A stretch of 64,000 nt of DNA from Bubalus kerabau (lineage: Eukaryota > Chordata > Mammalia > Artiodactyla > Bovidae). Below are positions 11,320-24,116 of the stretch, piece by piece. Numbering within the stretch: the first letter of the stretch is position 1; every line of letters starts with the position of its first letter. The translations under genes were made by a program, and so were the position numbers. Location: positions 34,011,001 through 34,075,000 of the forward strand of contig NC_073630.1 of the NCBI RefSeq assembly GCF_029407905.1, read 5' to 3'. The notes under the pieces are model-generated. The model was not told the origin of the DNA, did not search any database, and saw only the letters and a list, made by a program, of their open reading frames with translations.

Positions 11320-12477
11320 TTAATAGTTCTCAGCTGAAGCTAACCCTCCCCTCACGCCACCCCCCCACCCCTTGCACCTCTTACTGTGGTGAAGTGTAAC
11401 TGACTTCTCTAGGGCTGAGGTCTGATGGACTTTTGTAAAAGTGTTCTGAAAAAATTAAGAACCAGGAAAAGCAAAAATGAAAACCTCCTGGATGAAATTA
11501 CTAACCATAACAGTATGTCGTAATGTCATAATAGGGCTAATTTTAAATAATGATGCAAAGCCTAAGCATAATATAGTACAGAAAGAACTGATTTTTATAG
11601 ACATTGAGAGAGCTACCTTAGACCTCATTTTAGGTTTGTAACATTCAGTTGAATTTTCAGTTTGTTGGCTTGTTTCTGGTGACTAGGTTCTTGTGTGGAA
11701 GAAATTGAGTTTTTCAGGATTCTTTCCTACTCTTATGCCCCAAATGCTTTAGAAAAAAATCTGATTTTTAATGTTTATTCATCTTAAGATTTATTTTGAT
11801 GCACTGTTTTTCAGAGTGCTATTCCCGAAAGGAGAAAACTTAGAAGTATGTTTAATATGGTCTTTAAGCCCAATGCAGTAATCTTTGGACTTCCCCCCGC
11901 TTTCTTGAAGTCCTAGCACAATGTAATTTACTGCTAAGTTTTTTAAATACTTTAAGAATCTCCTTACCTTCTTAAATATGAGGGTTAAGATCATGATGTA
12001 AGATACAAGCTAGTTGCCATTATTAACCACTATTACTAACCACTATAAATCTTTGTTTAGGACTACCATATTTAAAATTCTGGATGTTTTCATTGTTTTA
12101 TATCTGAAAAAATCTGTATTAATATAAGTTAAATATATCTTTATATATGCATTTCACAGAGTATATCTCAACAAATATTAATTCTCTCAAGAGAAGGCAC
12201 TTATGTTTATAAAAAATTTTACATTATTATTGATTTCATTAATTCCTTTTTATAAAGAGATTTAATTATTCCACTTTTTTCTTTGGCACTAATATGTTTA
12301 TTTAAATGACCCTTTTCCTTGGATATAAGCTTATAGGAATTAAAAATTCATCCATCTGGCTCAATCATTTAAAAAAAAAAAGGTTACTATATTGATATAG
12401 TGCCATTAATCCTCCTGAATGAATCAAGGTATTGTGACTGTTTAAAAATTTTCAAATATAGGCTTACATTTGGCCTC

Positions 12478-12588
12478 CCTTTGAGGGGGCTACATTGTGC
12501 AGCATGTGGGATCTTAGTTCCCCAACCAGGGATCAAGTGCTTATCCCCTGTAGTGGAAGCTCTTAACCACTACACTGCCAGGGAAGTC
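12478..12588 (-). mobile_element. CHR-type tRNA-Glu SINE fragment
   Basis: The minus strand reads GGGACTTCCCTGGCAGTGTA, then GATCCCTGGTTGGGGAACTA and AGATCCCACATGCTGCACAA, the typical body of cetartiodactyl CHR SINEs. Confidence 0.8.
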
Positions 12589-13788
12589 CCATGTTTGGCT
12601 TTCTTTTAGTGTAAAAACAATCATAAAATAATCTTCATCCAGGTATAAAATAATCTCCAAAGAAGAGCTCTGTTGAAAGGGCTTTTTGAACTAAGGTCTC
12701 TTCATGAGTAAATTCTAAAAGAGTTTGAGTTTTCCTCCTTGCTTTAATGGATGCAGGCACCCACTACCCATGCCTCAAGCATACTGCGTTGAGCATCTCG
12801 TGTATGGACTTTTAGGGAAATAACTATGCTTCACCACAGTCGTTTTCCACATTTGTTCTAATTTCTCACCATCTTCCCGCCCGTGCATCTCCGCAAGGCT
12901 GCCTCGCCCACCAGTTTTAGTCCACCTTTGCTTTGCATGGAAATAACTTGGCTTACATAAACTGTGCGTGTGTCCGTGTGACTGTCTCTGATTTGGGTTG
13001 CCATGCATCACATTTTAACTTTGGACTCACATATAAGTTTAATCACAATCGTTTTTGTTGTTTTTCTTTCCTTTCCTTTCTTTCCCTCCTTGGTCTGTCC
13101 ATTACGTGTCTAAGCAAGGAGGTTGCTCCAAGGAAAGGACCATGCCTCTCAGCACAAGACTGTTTGTTTCACTGTTAGGTGTGAATTTCCCTTAGATGAA
13201 ATGCCGGTTTGCAGCTGATTCAGATATATTTTATATAGTCATTGTATATTGGCAGAACTAAACATACTGCGTTCCAGATTTTTCTATGATTAAATAATGT
13301 ATATACATTATTAGGAAGTATTCTGAGTTTGCTACTACTGGCTTTCTCCTAGAGGAAATCAACTATCTGCGATTTCTAATGCTTTTTTCCTTTTTTTCCC
13401 ATATTCATTTTTTTTCAACATTGATCTGTAACATCTGAACAATCTTGAGATATCTTTGTGTAATTTCACTGCGTTCGTTCTTTGTTTTGTGATTTTGTGT
13501 GTGTGTGTCTTGATTATTTGTTAAAGCTTTGTTATATGTGTGGATGTGCTACAAGTGAGAAAATTAAGCAAGTTATTTCCTGCTCATTTTTCCTTTTCAG
13601 TTTTTTTTCCGTTAGCCTTGCTTTGCTTTTGTATCCTGAGACCTTGTGGATCCACCATTCCCAGCCCATTTTGTTGTCCCTCCCGCCACGACAGGAAAAG
13701 ACACTGTGTCGTTTCAGTCCTGATTACATTTGCCAATATCTTTTTTGATTTCCATTTTACTTTCGATGTTTTTCCATTCACATCAAAG

Positions 13789-16700
13789 ATGATGAGACAG
13801 AATCTACAGAAACATCTGTCCTGAAAAGTCACCTGGTTAATGAAGTTCCTGTCCTGGCAAGTCCGGACTTGCTCTCTGAAGTTTCTGAGATGAAACAAGA
13901 TTTGATCAAAATGACCGCCATCTTGACCACAGATGGATCTGATAGGGCAGGTTCCATCAAAGTGAAGGAGCTGGTGAAGGCTGCCGAGGAAGAGCCAGGG
14001 GAGCCTTTTGAAATTGTTGAAAGAGTTAAAGAGGACTTAGAGAAGGTGAACGAAATCCTGAGAAGCGGAACCTGCACAGGAGATGAAGGCAGTGTGCCGA
14101 GGTCTCAGCCAGAGAAAGAGTTAGTGGAGGAGGAGTGGGTCATTGTCAGTGAGGAGGAGATAGAGGAGGCTAAGCAAAAAGCATCTTTAGAGATCGCCGA
14201 ATACCCATGTGTAGAAGTTAGACTAGATAAAGAGACCAAAGTAGAAGTAGAGAAAGACTCAATGGGGCTAGTGAACTACCTTACTGAGGATCTGAATTCC
14301 TACGTGCCTCCTCACGAAGAGCAGCCCCAGAAGGAGCAAGGTATGGTAGGGGAGAAGTGTGAGGCTCAGGGTCCCAGTAGGCACTCAGAAAGCGAAGGCA
14401 AAGATGCACCCTCAGAGGAGACACAGAGTACACAGAAACAGCCCAAACCAAGCCTGGGGATCAAGAAGCCGGTGAGAAGGAAATTAAAGGAGAAACAAAA
14501 GCAGAAGGAGGACAGTCCACAAGCTAGTGCAGAAAAAACAGAACTTAAAAAAGGGAGTTCGGAAGAGTCATTAGATGAAGACACAGGTTCAGCCCCCGAG
14601 CCTCTTCCTGCTGTAAAAGCTACGTCACCTTTGATAGAGGAAACGCCCATTGGTTCCATAAAGGACAAGGTGAAGGCCCTTCAGAAACGAGTGGAAGATG
14701 AACAGAAGGGTCGAAGCAAGTTGCCTGTCAGAGTCAAAGGCAAAGAGGATGTGCCAAAAAAGGTAACACAAAGGACACATTTGGCTGCATCCCCCTCTCT
14801 GAAGTCAGAGAGGCATGCGCCAGCATCCGCCTCCTCTAGAACAGAAAGACACACTTCTCTTTCCTCCTCTGCCAAAACAGAAAGGCACCCTCCGGTATCA
14901 CCATCGAGTAAGAACGAGAAACACTCACCCGTGTCACCCTCCGCGAAAGCTGAAAAGCACTCCCCTGTGTCATCCTCAAGCAAAACTGAGAAACATTCAC
15001 CCGTTTCACCCTCGACCAAAACGGAAAGACACTCCCCTATGTCCTCTTCTACAAAAACAGAAAGACACCCTCCTGTTTCACCGTCAGGTAAGACAGATAA
15101 ACGCCCCCCTGGATCTCCCTCTGGGAGATCCGAGAAACATCCGCCGGTATCTCCTGGCAGAACAGAGAAACGCTTGCCGGTGTCACCCGCTGGAAGGATG
15201 GAAAAGCATTCTCCTGTCTCAAGTTCTGGGAAAACTGAGAAGCACCTGCCAGTGTCACCTTCTGGGAAAACAGACAAACAACCACCTGTCTCCCCCACCT
15301 CAAAAACAGAAAGAATCGAGGAGACCATGTCTGTTCGGGAGCTGATGAAAGCTTTCCAGTCAGGTCAGGACCCATCGAAACACAAGACCGGACTCTTTGA
15401 GCACAAATCTGCAAAACAAAAACAGCCACAAGAAAAGGGCAGAGGTCGGCTAGAAAAAGAAAAGGGACCGATAGTAACCCCAAGAGAAGCGCAGAAAACG
15501 GAGAGTCAGACAATCAAACGAGGCCAGAGGTTCCTGGCCACGGGACTCTCAGAACCCAGAAGAGCAGTCCGTGCTTCCTCCACAGGGTTTAAGAGAGAAG
15601 ATGGGGCTGGAGAAAAGGAGAAATCTCTCAACCACAAAACACCCGAGCCTATTCAGCCAGTGCCTGAAGAAGAAAGCCATAAAGATAGCGAAGTCCCCAA
15701 AGAAAAGCTGGCTGACGACCAGGGAGACCTGGATCTCCAGATCAGCCCAGACCGGAAAACCTCCACTGACTTTTCTGACGTCATTAAGCAAGAACTGGAA
15801 GACAATGACAAATACCAGCAGTTCCGTATGAGTGAGGAGCCTGAGAAGGCACAGCTTCACTTAGACCAAGTGCTAACTAGTCCTTTCAACACGACATTTC
15901 CACTAAATTACATGAAAGATGAGTTCCTCCCAGCCCTGTCTTTGCAGAGTGGCGCTTTACATGGCAGTTCTGAGAGCCTGAAGCCCGAAGGAGTGGCAGA
16001 TTCTCCGTGTGGCAGCCTGATGGAAGGGACCCCTCAGATTAGTTCAGAGGAAAGCTATAAGCATGAGGGCCTAGCCGAGACCCCTGAGACAAGCCCAGAG
16101 AGCCTTTCCTTCTCGCCAAAGAAAAGTGAGGAGCAGATTGGGGAAACACATGAAACTACCAAGTTAGAAACAGCACCAGAAAGTCATTCCGAAAAAGGAC
16201 ATCCCTCAACCAAAGATGTTGCTGATGGTTCTGAAGGGCAAGGTGCTGCAGTCACCGAGGCAGCAGAGTCCTCTGCTGAGCATCAGCTGACAGAGGCCAC
16301 GCCAGACCCTTCCAAAGACATATGCCCCCCACAGGAAGGTGACAGCCTTGGTGGTCAAAGTGTATCATTAGCAAAAGAAACACCCGAAGGACTGACTGAG
16401 GAAGTGACCTCTGACAAAGGTCCACTTGCACAGATTAGTCCATCCCACGAGACGCAAACTGATACCGAAGCTCAGGAATCCACAGCCACCAAGCCCTCAG
16501 GGGAGGCAGAGGCCTCACCGTTGTCCGAGGCCGCTGTAAAGGCAGGCTCAGGGACTGAATCAAAGCCCCAGGCAGCCATTAGAAGTCCGCAAGGGTTAGA
16601 ACTCGCACTCCCTAGCCGCGAGAGTGAGGTTTTCAGCCCCGGGGCTGACGAATCCTTCGGTGTGAGCCACAAAGACTCCCTGGAGGCCAGCCCTGTGCTG

Positions 16701-19700
16701 GAAGATAACTCCTCACACAAAACTCCCGATTCTCTGGAACCGAGTCCTCTGAAGGAATCCCCTTGCCGTGACTCTCTTGAAAGCAGCCCCGTTGAACCAA
16801 AGATGAAGGCTGGAATTCTCCCAAGTCACTTTCCTCTTCCCTCAGCTGTTGCCAAGACTGAGCTCTTCACGGAAGTGGCCTCGGTGCGGTCCCGGCTGCT
16901 CCGAGACCCCGACGGCAGTGCCGAGGATGACAGCCTTGAGCAGACGTCACTCATGGAGAGCTCGGGGAAGAGCCCCCTTTCCCCAGACACCCCCAGCTCC
17001 GAAGAAGTTAGCTACGAGGTTACGCCCAAAACCACAGACACACCAAAACCAGCTGTGATTCCTGAATGTGCGGAGGAGGACGACTCAGAAAATGGGGAGA
17101 AAAAGAGGTTCACACCGGAAGAGGAAATGTTTAAAATGGTAACCAAAATCAAAACGTTTGATGAACTTGAACAAGAAGCAAAGCAGAAAAGGGACTACAA
17201 AAGGGAACCCAAGCAGGAAGAATCTTCTTCATCCTCTGATGCAGATGTCGACTGTTCAGCAGACACGGATGAACCAAAACACACAGAGAGTGTCGAGGAT
17301 GAGAGTGACGCTCCTGCGGTAGTAACAACAGAGGGCAGGGAGGCTTCTTCCTCCTCAGAAAGTGAACCTGAGTTGACACAGCTGAAGAAAGGTGCTGACT
17401 CAGGTCTCTTGGCAGAGCCAGTTATTCGAGTGCAGCCTCCTTCCCCACTTCCATCCAGCATAGACTCAAATTCCAGTCCTGAAGAAATACAATTCCAGCC
17501 TATCGTTTCCAAGCAATACACTTTTAAGATGAATGAAGATGCTCAGGAAGATTCAGATAAATCAGAAGAAGAAAAAGATTATAAATCTCGCTTACCCGAA
17601 GACAGTCATGCTCTTCCCACTGATGGACCAGAGATATCTTATGATGATCTGAATGGAGATGCTTATCAACCAAAACTTGGCGATGGGCTTGAGGAGTGTG
17701 AGATTGGGAGTCCTAACAACTCAGCCGCTCCTGTCTCTTCAGGTCTCCACAGTTCCCCCGGTGACGATGTCAGTGAGCAGCTAGTTATCCATAAGGAATC
17801 ACTAGCCCTCCAAGACACTGGTGAGAAAGACCTAGAAGAAGAGCTTGGTGTTCCTGGAGTCGAATCTCCACAAGCAGATGCCCCCAGTGAAGGCTCTCCA
17901 TCTTTCTCCTCTTTACCTCTTTGTCCAGCATCTGAAGCAAAAGAATTAGATGAAGACATGGTCTCTACAGCTTCTGCTACAGAAATGGAGGTCACAAAAC
18001 CTGACCAAGCTTTTGAGAGCTTACCAGAGGACTGTTCCATTCAAGATTCACTCATTACTACTCAAACTTATAGATCATCCTTGGATGTTCCAGTGTCAGA
18101 CCCAACAGAGACTGGGGAAATCTATGATCCTCAAATCATAAGCCCTTATGAAAATGTTCCTTCTCAATCTTTTTTCTCTGGTGAAGAAAGCAAAACCCAA
18201 ACAGATACAAGACACACAAGTTTTCATTCTTCTGAAGAGTATTCTGTTACCATCACATCCTCTGTTGAAGATGTAGTAGAGACAAGCTCCTCTGATAAAA
18301 CTGTTTCAAGTAAAGAAGCTAATTTTGAGAAGCAGGTCTTGGAAGTAGAATCCAAACAAGAGAGTACCTTGCAGGAAATACAGTCAGAGGGAGCCTCCTC
18401 ATCTTTGGAGCCACCTGTACCAAAAACATCAACAGTTGTCAGTGAACAAATAAGCAAAGTCATCATCACAAAAACTGATGTGGATTCTGATTCCTGGAGT
18501 GAAATCCGTGAGGATGACGAAGCCTTTGAGGCTCGAGTGAAAGAGGAAGAACAGAAGATATTTGGTTTGATGGTAGACAGACAGTCACAGGGTACCACCC
18601 CTGACACCACTCCTGCTAGGACCCCAACTGAAGAGGGGACCCCAACCAGTGAGCAAAATCCATTTCTCTTTCAGGAAGGAAAATTGTTTGAGATGACCCG
18701 AAGTGGTGCCATTGATATGACCAAAAGGTCCTATGCTGATGAAAGCTTTCACTTTTTCCAAATTGGGCAAGAATCCAGGGAAGAGACTGTCTCACAAGAC
18801 ATGAAAGAAGGGGGTACAGGTGCTGAGGCCCCACCGGTGGAGACATCAGCTGAGTCATTAACACTCTCAGAATCAAAAGAAACAGTGGATGATGAAGCAG
18901 AGTTACTCCCAGATGACCTGAGTGAGGAGGTAGAAGAAATACACACTTCAGATACCCCACTTAGCTCCCAAATAGACATTTCAGCCTCCACAGAAACATC
19001 CATGAAAGAGGCTGATTTCATCCATGAAATGGGTGATTCCCTTCCTCCGTCCAGTGTGAAGCAGACCACTTGCCCTGACTTCCCTGAACAAGTTGTACAA
19101 GTTCAGTTAGATTTTTCCACAGTCACTAGGTCTGTATATTCAGATCAGGGTGATGATTCTCCCGATTCCTCCCCAGAGGAACAGAAATCAGTCATTGAAA
19201 TCCCTACTGCACCCATGGAGAATGTGCCTTCTACTGAGAGCAAATCCAAAATCCCTGTAAGGACTATCCCCACTTCAACCTCAATACCTCCATCAGCGGA
19301 ATACGAGAGTTCCCTTTCTGAAGATTTTCTGCCCAGCCTGGATGAGGAAAGTAAAGAAGATGAAGCAAAACCAAAGTCTAAAATCCCCGTGAAAGCACCT
19401 GCCCAAAGAGTGGAGCAGCAACCTTCACGTCTAGACTCGCCTCTAAAGAAGACAGGTGGTCCCCAGGGACAGGACTCGACAAGCAGCGCACTGGATGATA
19501 GAAGCAAATCTGAATCTGATGCCAGTTTGGACATGAAGACCAAATGTCCAGTAGAAACTAGAAGTTACACTGAGGCAGAAATAGAAAGCACCGGTGAGGA
19601 AGAGGAGCTTGAGTTAGAATCAGAGGAAGGGGCCACAAGACCAAAGATATTTGCATCCCGATTGCCAGTAAAGAGCAAAAGCACCGCATCTTCCTGCAGG

Positions 19701-20019
19701 GGGGCCACAAGCCCCACAAAAGACAATAAGGAGCATTTCTTTGATCTTTACAGGAACTCCATAGAATTCTTTGAGGAGATTAGTGATGAAGCTTCCAAGT
19801 TAGTGGATAGACTCACACAGTCAGAAAGGGAGCAAGATTTAGTTTCAGATGATGAAAGTAGTAGTGCCCTGGAAGTTTCAGTAATTGAAAATCTGCCACC
19901 TGTTGAGACCGAGAACTCAATTCCTGAGGACATCTTTGACACAAGGCCCATTTGGGATGAGTCCATTGAGACTCTGATTGAACGCATCCCTGATGAAAAT
20001 GGCCATGACCATGCTGAAG
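13789..20019 (+). CDS. ANK2: ANK2 giant exon E6: neuron-specific ~2,077-codon insert
   Basis: A 6,231-bp exon begins after ACATCAAAG and ends at CTGAAG|GTATTT. It starts in phase 1 and ends in phase 1, so it is a frame-neutral cassette. It encodes a long, hydrophilic, Ser/Thr/Glu/Pro-rich and probably unstructured region. Parts seen in order are a conserved entry segment (MKQDLIKMTAILTT), a basic region, fourteen ~12-residue KTEKHxPVSPS-type repeats (14796-15296), many SP/TP sites, a conserved acidic block near 16,860-17,040, a highly conserved block at about 18,480-18,780 (DDEAFEARVKEEEQKIFGLM), SKIP motifs near 19,245 and 19,377, and a conserved exit segment (EHFFDLYRNSIEFFEEISDE). In ankyrin-B this exon makes the 440-kDa axonal form. 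The frame is uninterrupted. Reading past the donor would add 14 residues and stop at 20,061. Confidence 0.98.
14796..15296 (+). repeat. Coding tandem array, 14 units of ~36 bp
   Basis: Inside the giant exon, 167 codons form fourteen consecutive units of the pattern S-x-K-T-E-K/R-H-x-P-V-S-P. Thirteen units are 12 residues and one (GRTEKRLPVSP) is 11. Units differ at the first and eighth residues and several have serine doublets instead of SP. The array is rich in Ser-Pro sites and basic residues. The periodicity leaves the opposite strand free of stops for over 200 codons, which is a by-product and not a gene. Confidence 0.95.
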
Positions 20020-21562
20020 GTATTTGCCAGCCACTGGGATTCCCTGTGCTACGCATGTCATAAATTTGATATAGTTTTATTTTTTGTATGTCTGTTTTAG
20101 TTGGTGATTTGTGTCTCATTTCCTTTAAGCTTTCTGTAGTGGTTATTATGTTTGTGTAAGCCCTTTGTGTTTTGTGCTTTCTCTGTATACTCTTGTCCGT
20201 GGAAACAATCTCAAGATTGAGTAATGAGAATGCTTATGGAAAACATAAACATGATCGGCAGGCAACCAGGATCTTGCCTTTCCTCTAGCCGCTGCACGTG
20301 AGGCCATGCAAGCTTTGAGTTTTGTTGTTCTGACTTTCTAGGCTTTAGCCTCAAATTAAGCACATGGATTTATTTGGTTTCGTTTTGTATTATGAGGATT
20401 CATTGCTTTCTCTTCTTTTGTGTACTTTGAAATAATTAGTACTTCGCAATTTTATGATCATTAGAAAGCCGTTTGGCACAAGAAGATTTCACATATCATG
20501 AAATTCTAATTGTTGTGGATTTGTTTTTGATTTAGAAAGGTTGGATTTCAGATACCAATGGTAAATACTTTAAGCAGTCATAAGGTAAAAGCATGCTTTT
20601 CATTTATGCGACAGATAAATAGAGAATGGACTCTGAATAGATGCGGCAGACAACGAAAACTCAAACTTTGCATGATTTAAGTTGACTGTGAGGGGATGAT
20701 GACCCTTTGAACTATGAAAAAAGGAAACCATAGATGGCTTTGAGAAGAAGCCTCTGGTCTTCCAATATCTCTACAATAAAGACTATTATTCTTAAATTTG
20801 GATTATAAAAAATGTCATGATACCATGACCTAAAATGCTGCCCATCGATTAATGGAAGTTAAAAATAAAAGGCAAAATTGTAGTCTGTGGGAGTATTATC
20901 TGAGTTTACTTAGTGGTAAGCAGACAGAAACTTTGCCCAAAAGGCATATATACATATTAATATAACATACACATACAACTATGTACATTTTATTCTTCCT
21001 TCTTCCAAGGTCACCAGGACCAAGACAAACGTTGTTTCTGGCCACACGGAAAAAACCGGGATGGTCTGATCAACGGGTGATCTAGGTCTCTTGAATCTTG
21101 GATGTGATTTTTTGCTACGTGACTCAGAAGTGATCTTATACTGCCACAGGCAATAATAGGAGTTCCTAACCAATTACTCCACTTCTCCATCCCATTTAAG
21201 ATTTTTCTGCTGTTTGATGAGCAAGATGATTATCTTAGGGTGGGCAGTATCCTCTCAGACAATTTAAGAGGAAAGTCATAAGATTACTAGAAATCAGTAA
21301 CTTATGCAGTTATGTCCAATGGCTAGTCTTGATTAAAGAGATATGGAAGCAGATGGTTTCCATGATTTTTATTAAATGTATCCCCCCATTCCATTCCAGA
21401 AATCAGGCAAACACACAATTTAATATGATTTAAAATGTTATAGTTAACTTGTGCTGTAATCAAATATTTGGACAATTGACTGTCTTTCTTTGGATGATCA
21501 GTACTGTGGTTCCTCTCCTGTCATGGACAACTTTTGGCCATTCTGTTTTTGACCTTCTATAG
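20020..21562 (+). other. ANK2: ANK2 intron E6-E7
   Basis: No ruminant SINE or LINE is recognised in this 1.5-kb intron and no further exon is seen. It begins with a 14-codon open extension of the giant exon that stops at 20,061-20,063. Confidence 0.6.
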
Positions 21563-21637
21563 ATCAACAGGATGAGCAGGAACGGATTGAGGAAAGGCTG
21601 GCATATATTGCTGATCACCTTGGCTTCAGCTGGACAG
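21563..21637 (+). CDS. ANK2: ANK2 exon E7: start of death domain
   Basis: A 75-bp exon (phase 1-1) follows ACCTTCTATAG and precedes TGGACAG|GTAAAA. It encodes (D)QQDEQERIEERLAYIADHLG and FSWT, the first helix of the ankyrin death domain. The split codons G|AT and G|AG join cleanly to E6 and E8. It is also the first common exon after the giant cassette when E6 is skipped. Confidence 0.96.
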
Positions 21638-22371
21638 GTAAAATGCATATGACCCATTTCTTCAACAAAACCTGCTTGATTTGAATGACATGGTTCACAT
21701 CAGCCAAGCGTCATTGACAATGAAAAAGGTCTTTTTTTTCTCCTTGAGGATGACCACATGGAATAGTGAAAAGAATGATCAACTGTGAACTCAAAAATCC
21801 GGGGCCTGCATTAACTCACTGTGTGAACCAGGGCAAGCCTTTTATTGTCTCTGGAATCTTGAATAATAGAACTTCAGGTTGAGAACAAAACAACTCCCAC
21901 CACCCTCCTTTGGATATCTAAATTTTGGAGAGATTACTGTGTTTCAAAACCATTGTTAGATGCAGTTGTCATAGAATTTAATTTGAAATTCAAACAATTT
22001 AATTTGAAGTTCAATTTGAATATCTTGTTTTAGATACCTTGTATCAGATATTTTCATTGTAAACAGTACTAAACATAACTTCAAATGAAAGTTAAAATAC
22101 ATATGAATGAGATGTTCACTAATTTTCTGAGAAATAGGCATGTTTCAGTTTAGAAATTACATGTTAAATAATTTTTCTGATGCGAAGTGAATTCTAAAAT
22201 CAAGGTGGTTTATTTACAAATAAGGATTTAAAAGGTATACCCTTTCATCTTTCCTATGATATAACATATTAAAGCAAGATTGCCAGGATTTTTTGCCTTT
22301 TCCTGGGTTTTTTGGGGGTTTTTTGGTCTGACTTTTATGTCATTTGTGACTACTTAATTGAAACAATATAA

Positions 22372-22523
22372 GGGCTTCCCTGGTGGCTCAGTAAAGAATC
22401 CGCCTGCATTGTGGGAGACCTGGATTCGATCCCTAGGTTGGGAAGATACCCTGGAGAAGGGAATGGCTACCCACTCCAGTATTCTGGCCTGGAGAATTCT
22501 ATGGGCAGAGGAACCTGGCAGAC
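22372..22523 (+). mobile_element. Bov-tA SINE with target duplication
   Basis: It starts GGGCTTCCCTGGTGGCTCAG, has the B-box GATTCGATCCC, and ends near GAACCTGGCAG. The flanks CTACTTAATTGAAACA and CTACGTAATTGAAACA are near-identical duplications. Confidence 0.92.
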
Positions 22524-23192
22524 TACGTAATTGAAACATTATAAAGTTAATATTAAGCTCCTTTAAGTTTCTTAAAGATTTGGTATGAAGTCATAATACT
22601 CTTAACAAAGATAACTGATAATGTAGAATAAATGACTGAAATAGTTTAAAGTAATTTAATAATACTGATCATTTTTATTTAACTGAGGAATTTAGAGGTA
22701 GGGAGGATCTCAAAATATCCCTAGTTGACTTATTAAATAGGTAGCATTCTGAATTATTTACTTTGCCTTTTAAGTATGTATGTCTATGTATGTTAAATGC
22801 AGTATCTATTATAGTTGGTAAAAATTCAAACCTTAAAATCATATGGAATGGTATAAAATGTAAATAAGTCCTTCACACTACCTATATCTTATCTTCGAGC
22901 TCCATTCCTCAAGGGTAACTGCTAACACTTTCTCATGTATTCAGACAAAATCTGCAGTGCTCACATCTATGCCTATTATTTAAAAAATAAGCTGTGTAAT
23001 TAACAGTATTTCTCATAAATAATCCATCAGCCTAGAAATATCTATGTAATTCTTTTAAATAGATATTTAATTCCACTGTATAGGAGGCCATTCCATCGGT
23101 GGCCTTTGTTGATGGATGCCTAGGCTGTTTCTTGTTAGTGGCAGTAAATATCTTTGTGCACTGGTAGATTTGTGGCTGTGTCTATAGGGCAT

Positions 23193-23405
23193 GGGCGTCT
23201 CTGGTGGCTCAGAGGTAAAGAATCCACCTGCTACTGCAGGAGATGCAAGAAGTGTGGGTATGATCCCTGGGTCCGGAAGATCCTCTGGAAAAGAAGTGGC
23301 AACCCACTCCGGTATTCATGCCTGGAGAATTCCATGGATGGAGGATCCTGGCGGGCTACAGTCCATGGGGTCGCATAGAGTCAGACACAACTGAGCACGC
23401 ACGCA
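23193..23405 (+). mobile_element. Bov-tA SINE with target duplication
   Basis: The body has CTCTGGTGGCTCAGAGGTAA, ATGATCCCTGGGTCCGGAAG and the BovB-like end GAGTCAGACACAACTGAGCA. An 11-bp duplication CTATAGGGCAT lies at 23182-23192 and 23406-23416. Confidence 0.93.
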
Positions 23406-24116
23406 CTATAGGGCATACCCTAAAAGGAAAATTGCTGGGTAAAGGATATGTATATTTTTAATTTAGAAAGATATTAGCAAATTACCCTCTAAAGAGGACA
23501 CCTCAACACATACACCCCTCAATACATTAGCATCCATGTAGAATGTTAATGGTATAGACTTTAAATAAGAACTTTGTGGCTTCTTCCCTAAGTCAGTTAA
23601 TGCTTCCCAGACCTTTTATTCATATGACATAATGTTGTAGAAAAGAGTTTATCCAACCAGCATAATATAGCTGCAACCAATATTTATCCAAGTACTCAGA
23701 AACAGGATTTATAGTATTTGAAAATTACCTAATTATGATTAAAAGTGAGACATGGTCTCTTCTACTGTTTTCACTCATTTATTTTCCATTATCTTGGTTA
23801 AGAGTATAAGCCAGTATTAATGGTCTCTTCTCAATTTTGGAATTAAATGGGGCTGAATTTACATATTTTACAATCATTGTTTCAAACTTACTTTTTCCAC
23901 TATGACAGTGATCAACTCTAAACCCAGATGTAAGGAAAATATCTGGGGTTAGTGCTAGAAGAACAAAGGCATATGAGAGTCTTTTCTAATAGGAAAACAT
24001 GAAGGAACTCTGTTACAGCAGTACAAAGAACACATCATTTGCAAAATGACAAGACAGGGTGTTGAGACTCAAACTTTGAAGTTAACGTGTTTACAAAGAA
24101 GTATTTTCTCTTCTAG

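Larger units (their letters stand above)
10876..13788 (+). other. ANK2: ANK2 intron E5-E6, before the giant exon
   Basis: Mostly unique A/T-rich DNA. It contains a strong inverted repeat (11232-11319), one CHR-type SINE fragment (12478-12588), and a pyrimidine-rich and GT-rich stretch just before the giant exon (about 13380-13510 and 13570-13620). The low mobile-element content next to a regulated cassette suggests constraint. Confidence 0.6.
21638..24116 (+). other. ANK2: ANK2 intron E7-E8
   Basis: Two Bov-tA SINEs with target duplications (about 22366-22523 and 23193-23405) interrupt otherwise unique A/T-rich DNA. Confidence 0.65.

Noticed and set aside
14681..15513. Long open frames on the minus strand and in the + strand's second frame over the repeat array
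   Set aside because: They result from the 36-bp periodicity and lack of stop codons in the complement. The sense frame is a known protein.
20020..20063. Open extension of the giant exon past its donor
   Set aside because: The donor GTATTT is adequate and the exit to E7 is in frame. The extension is best read as intron.
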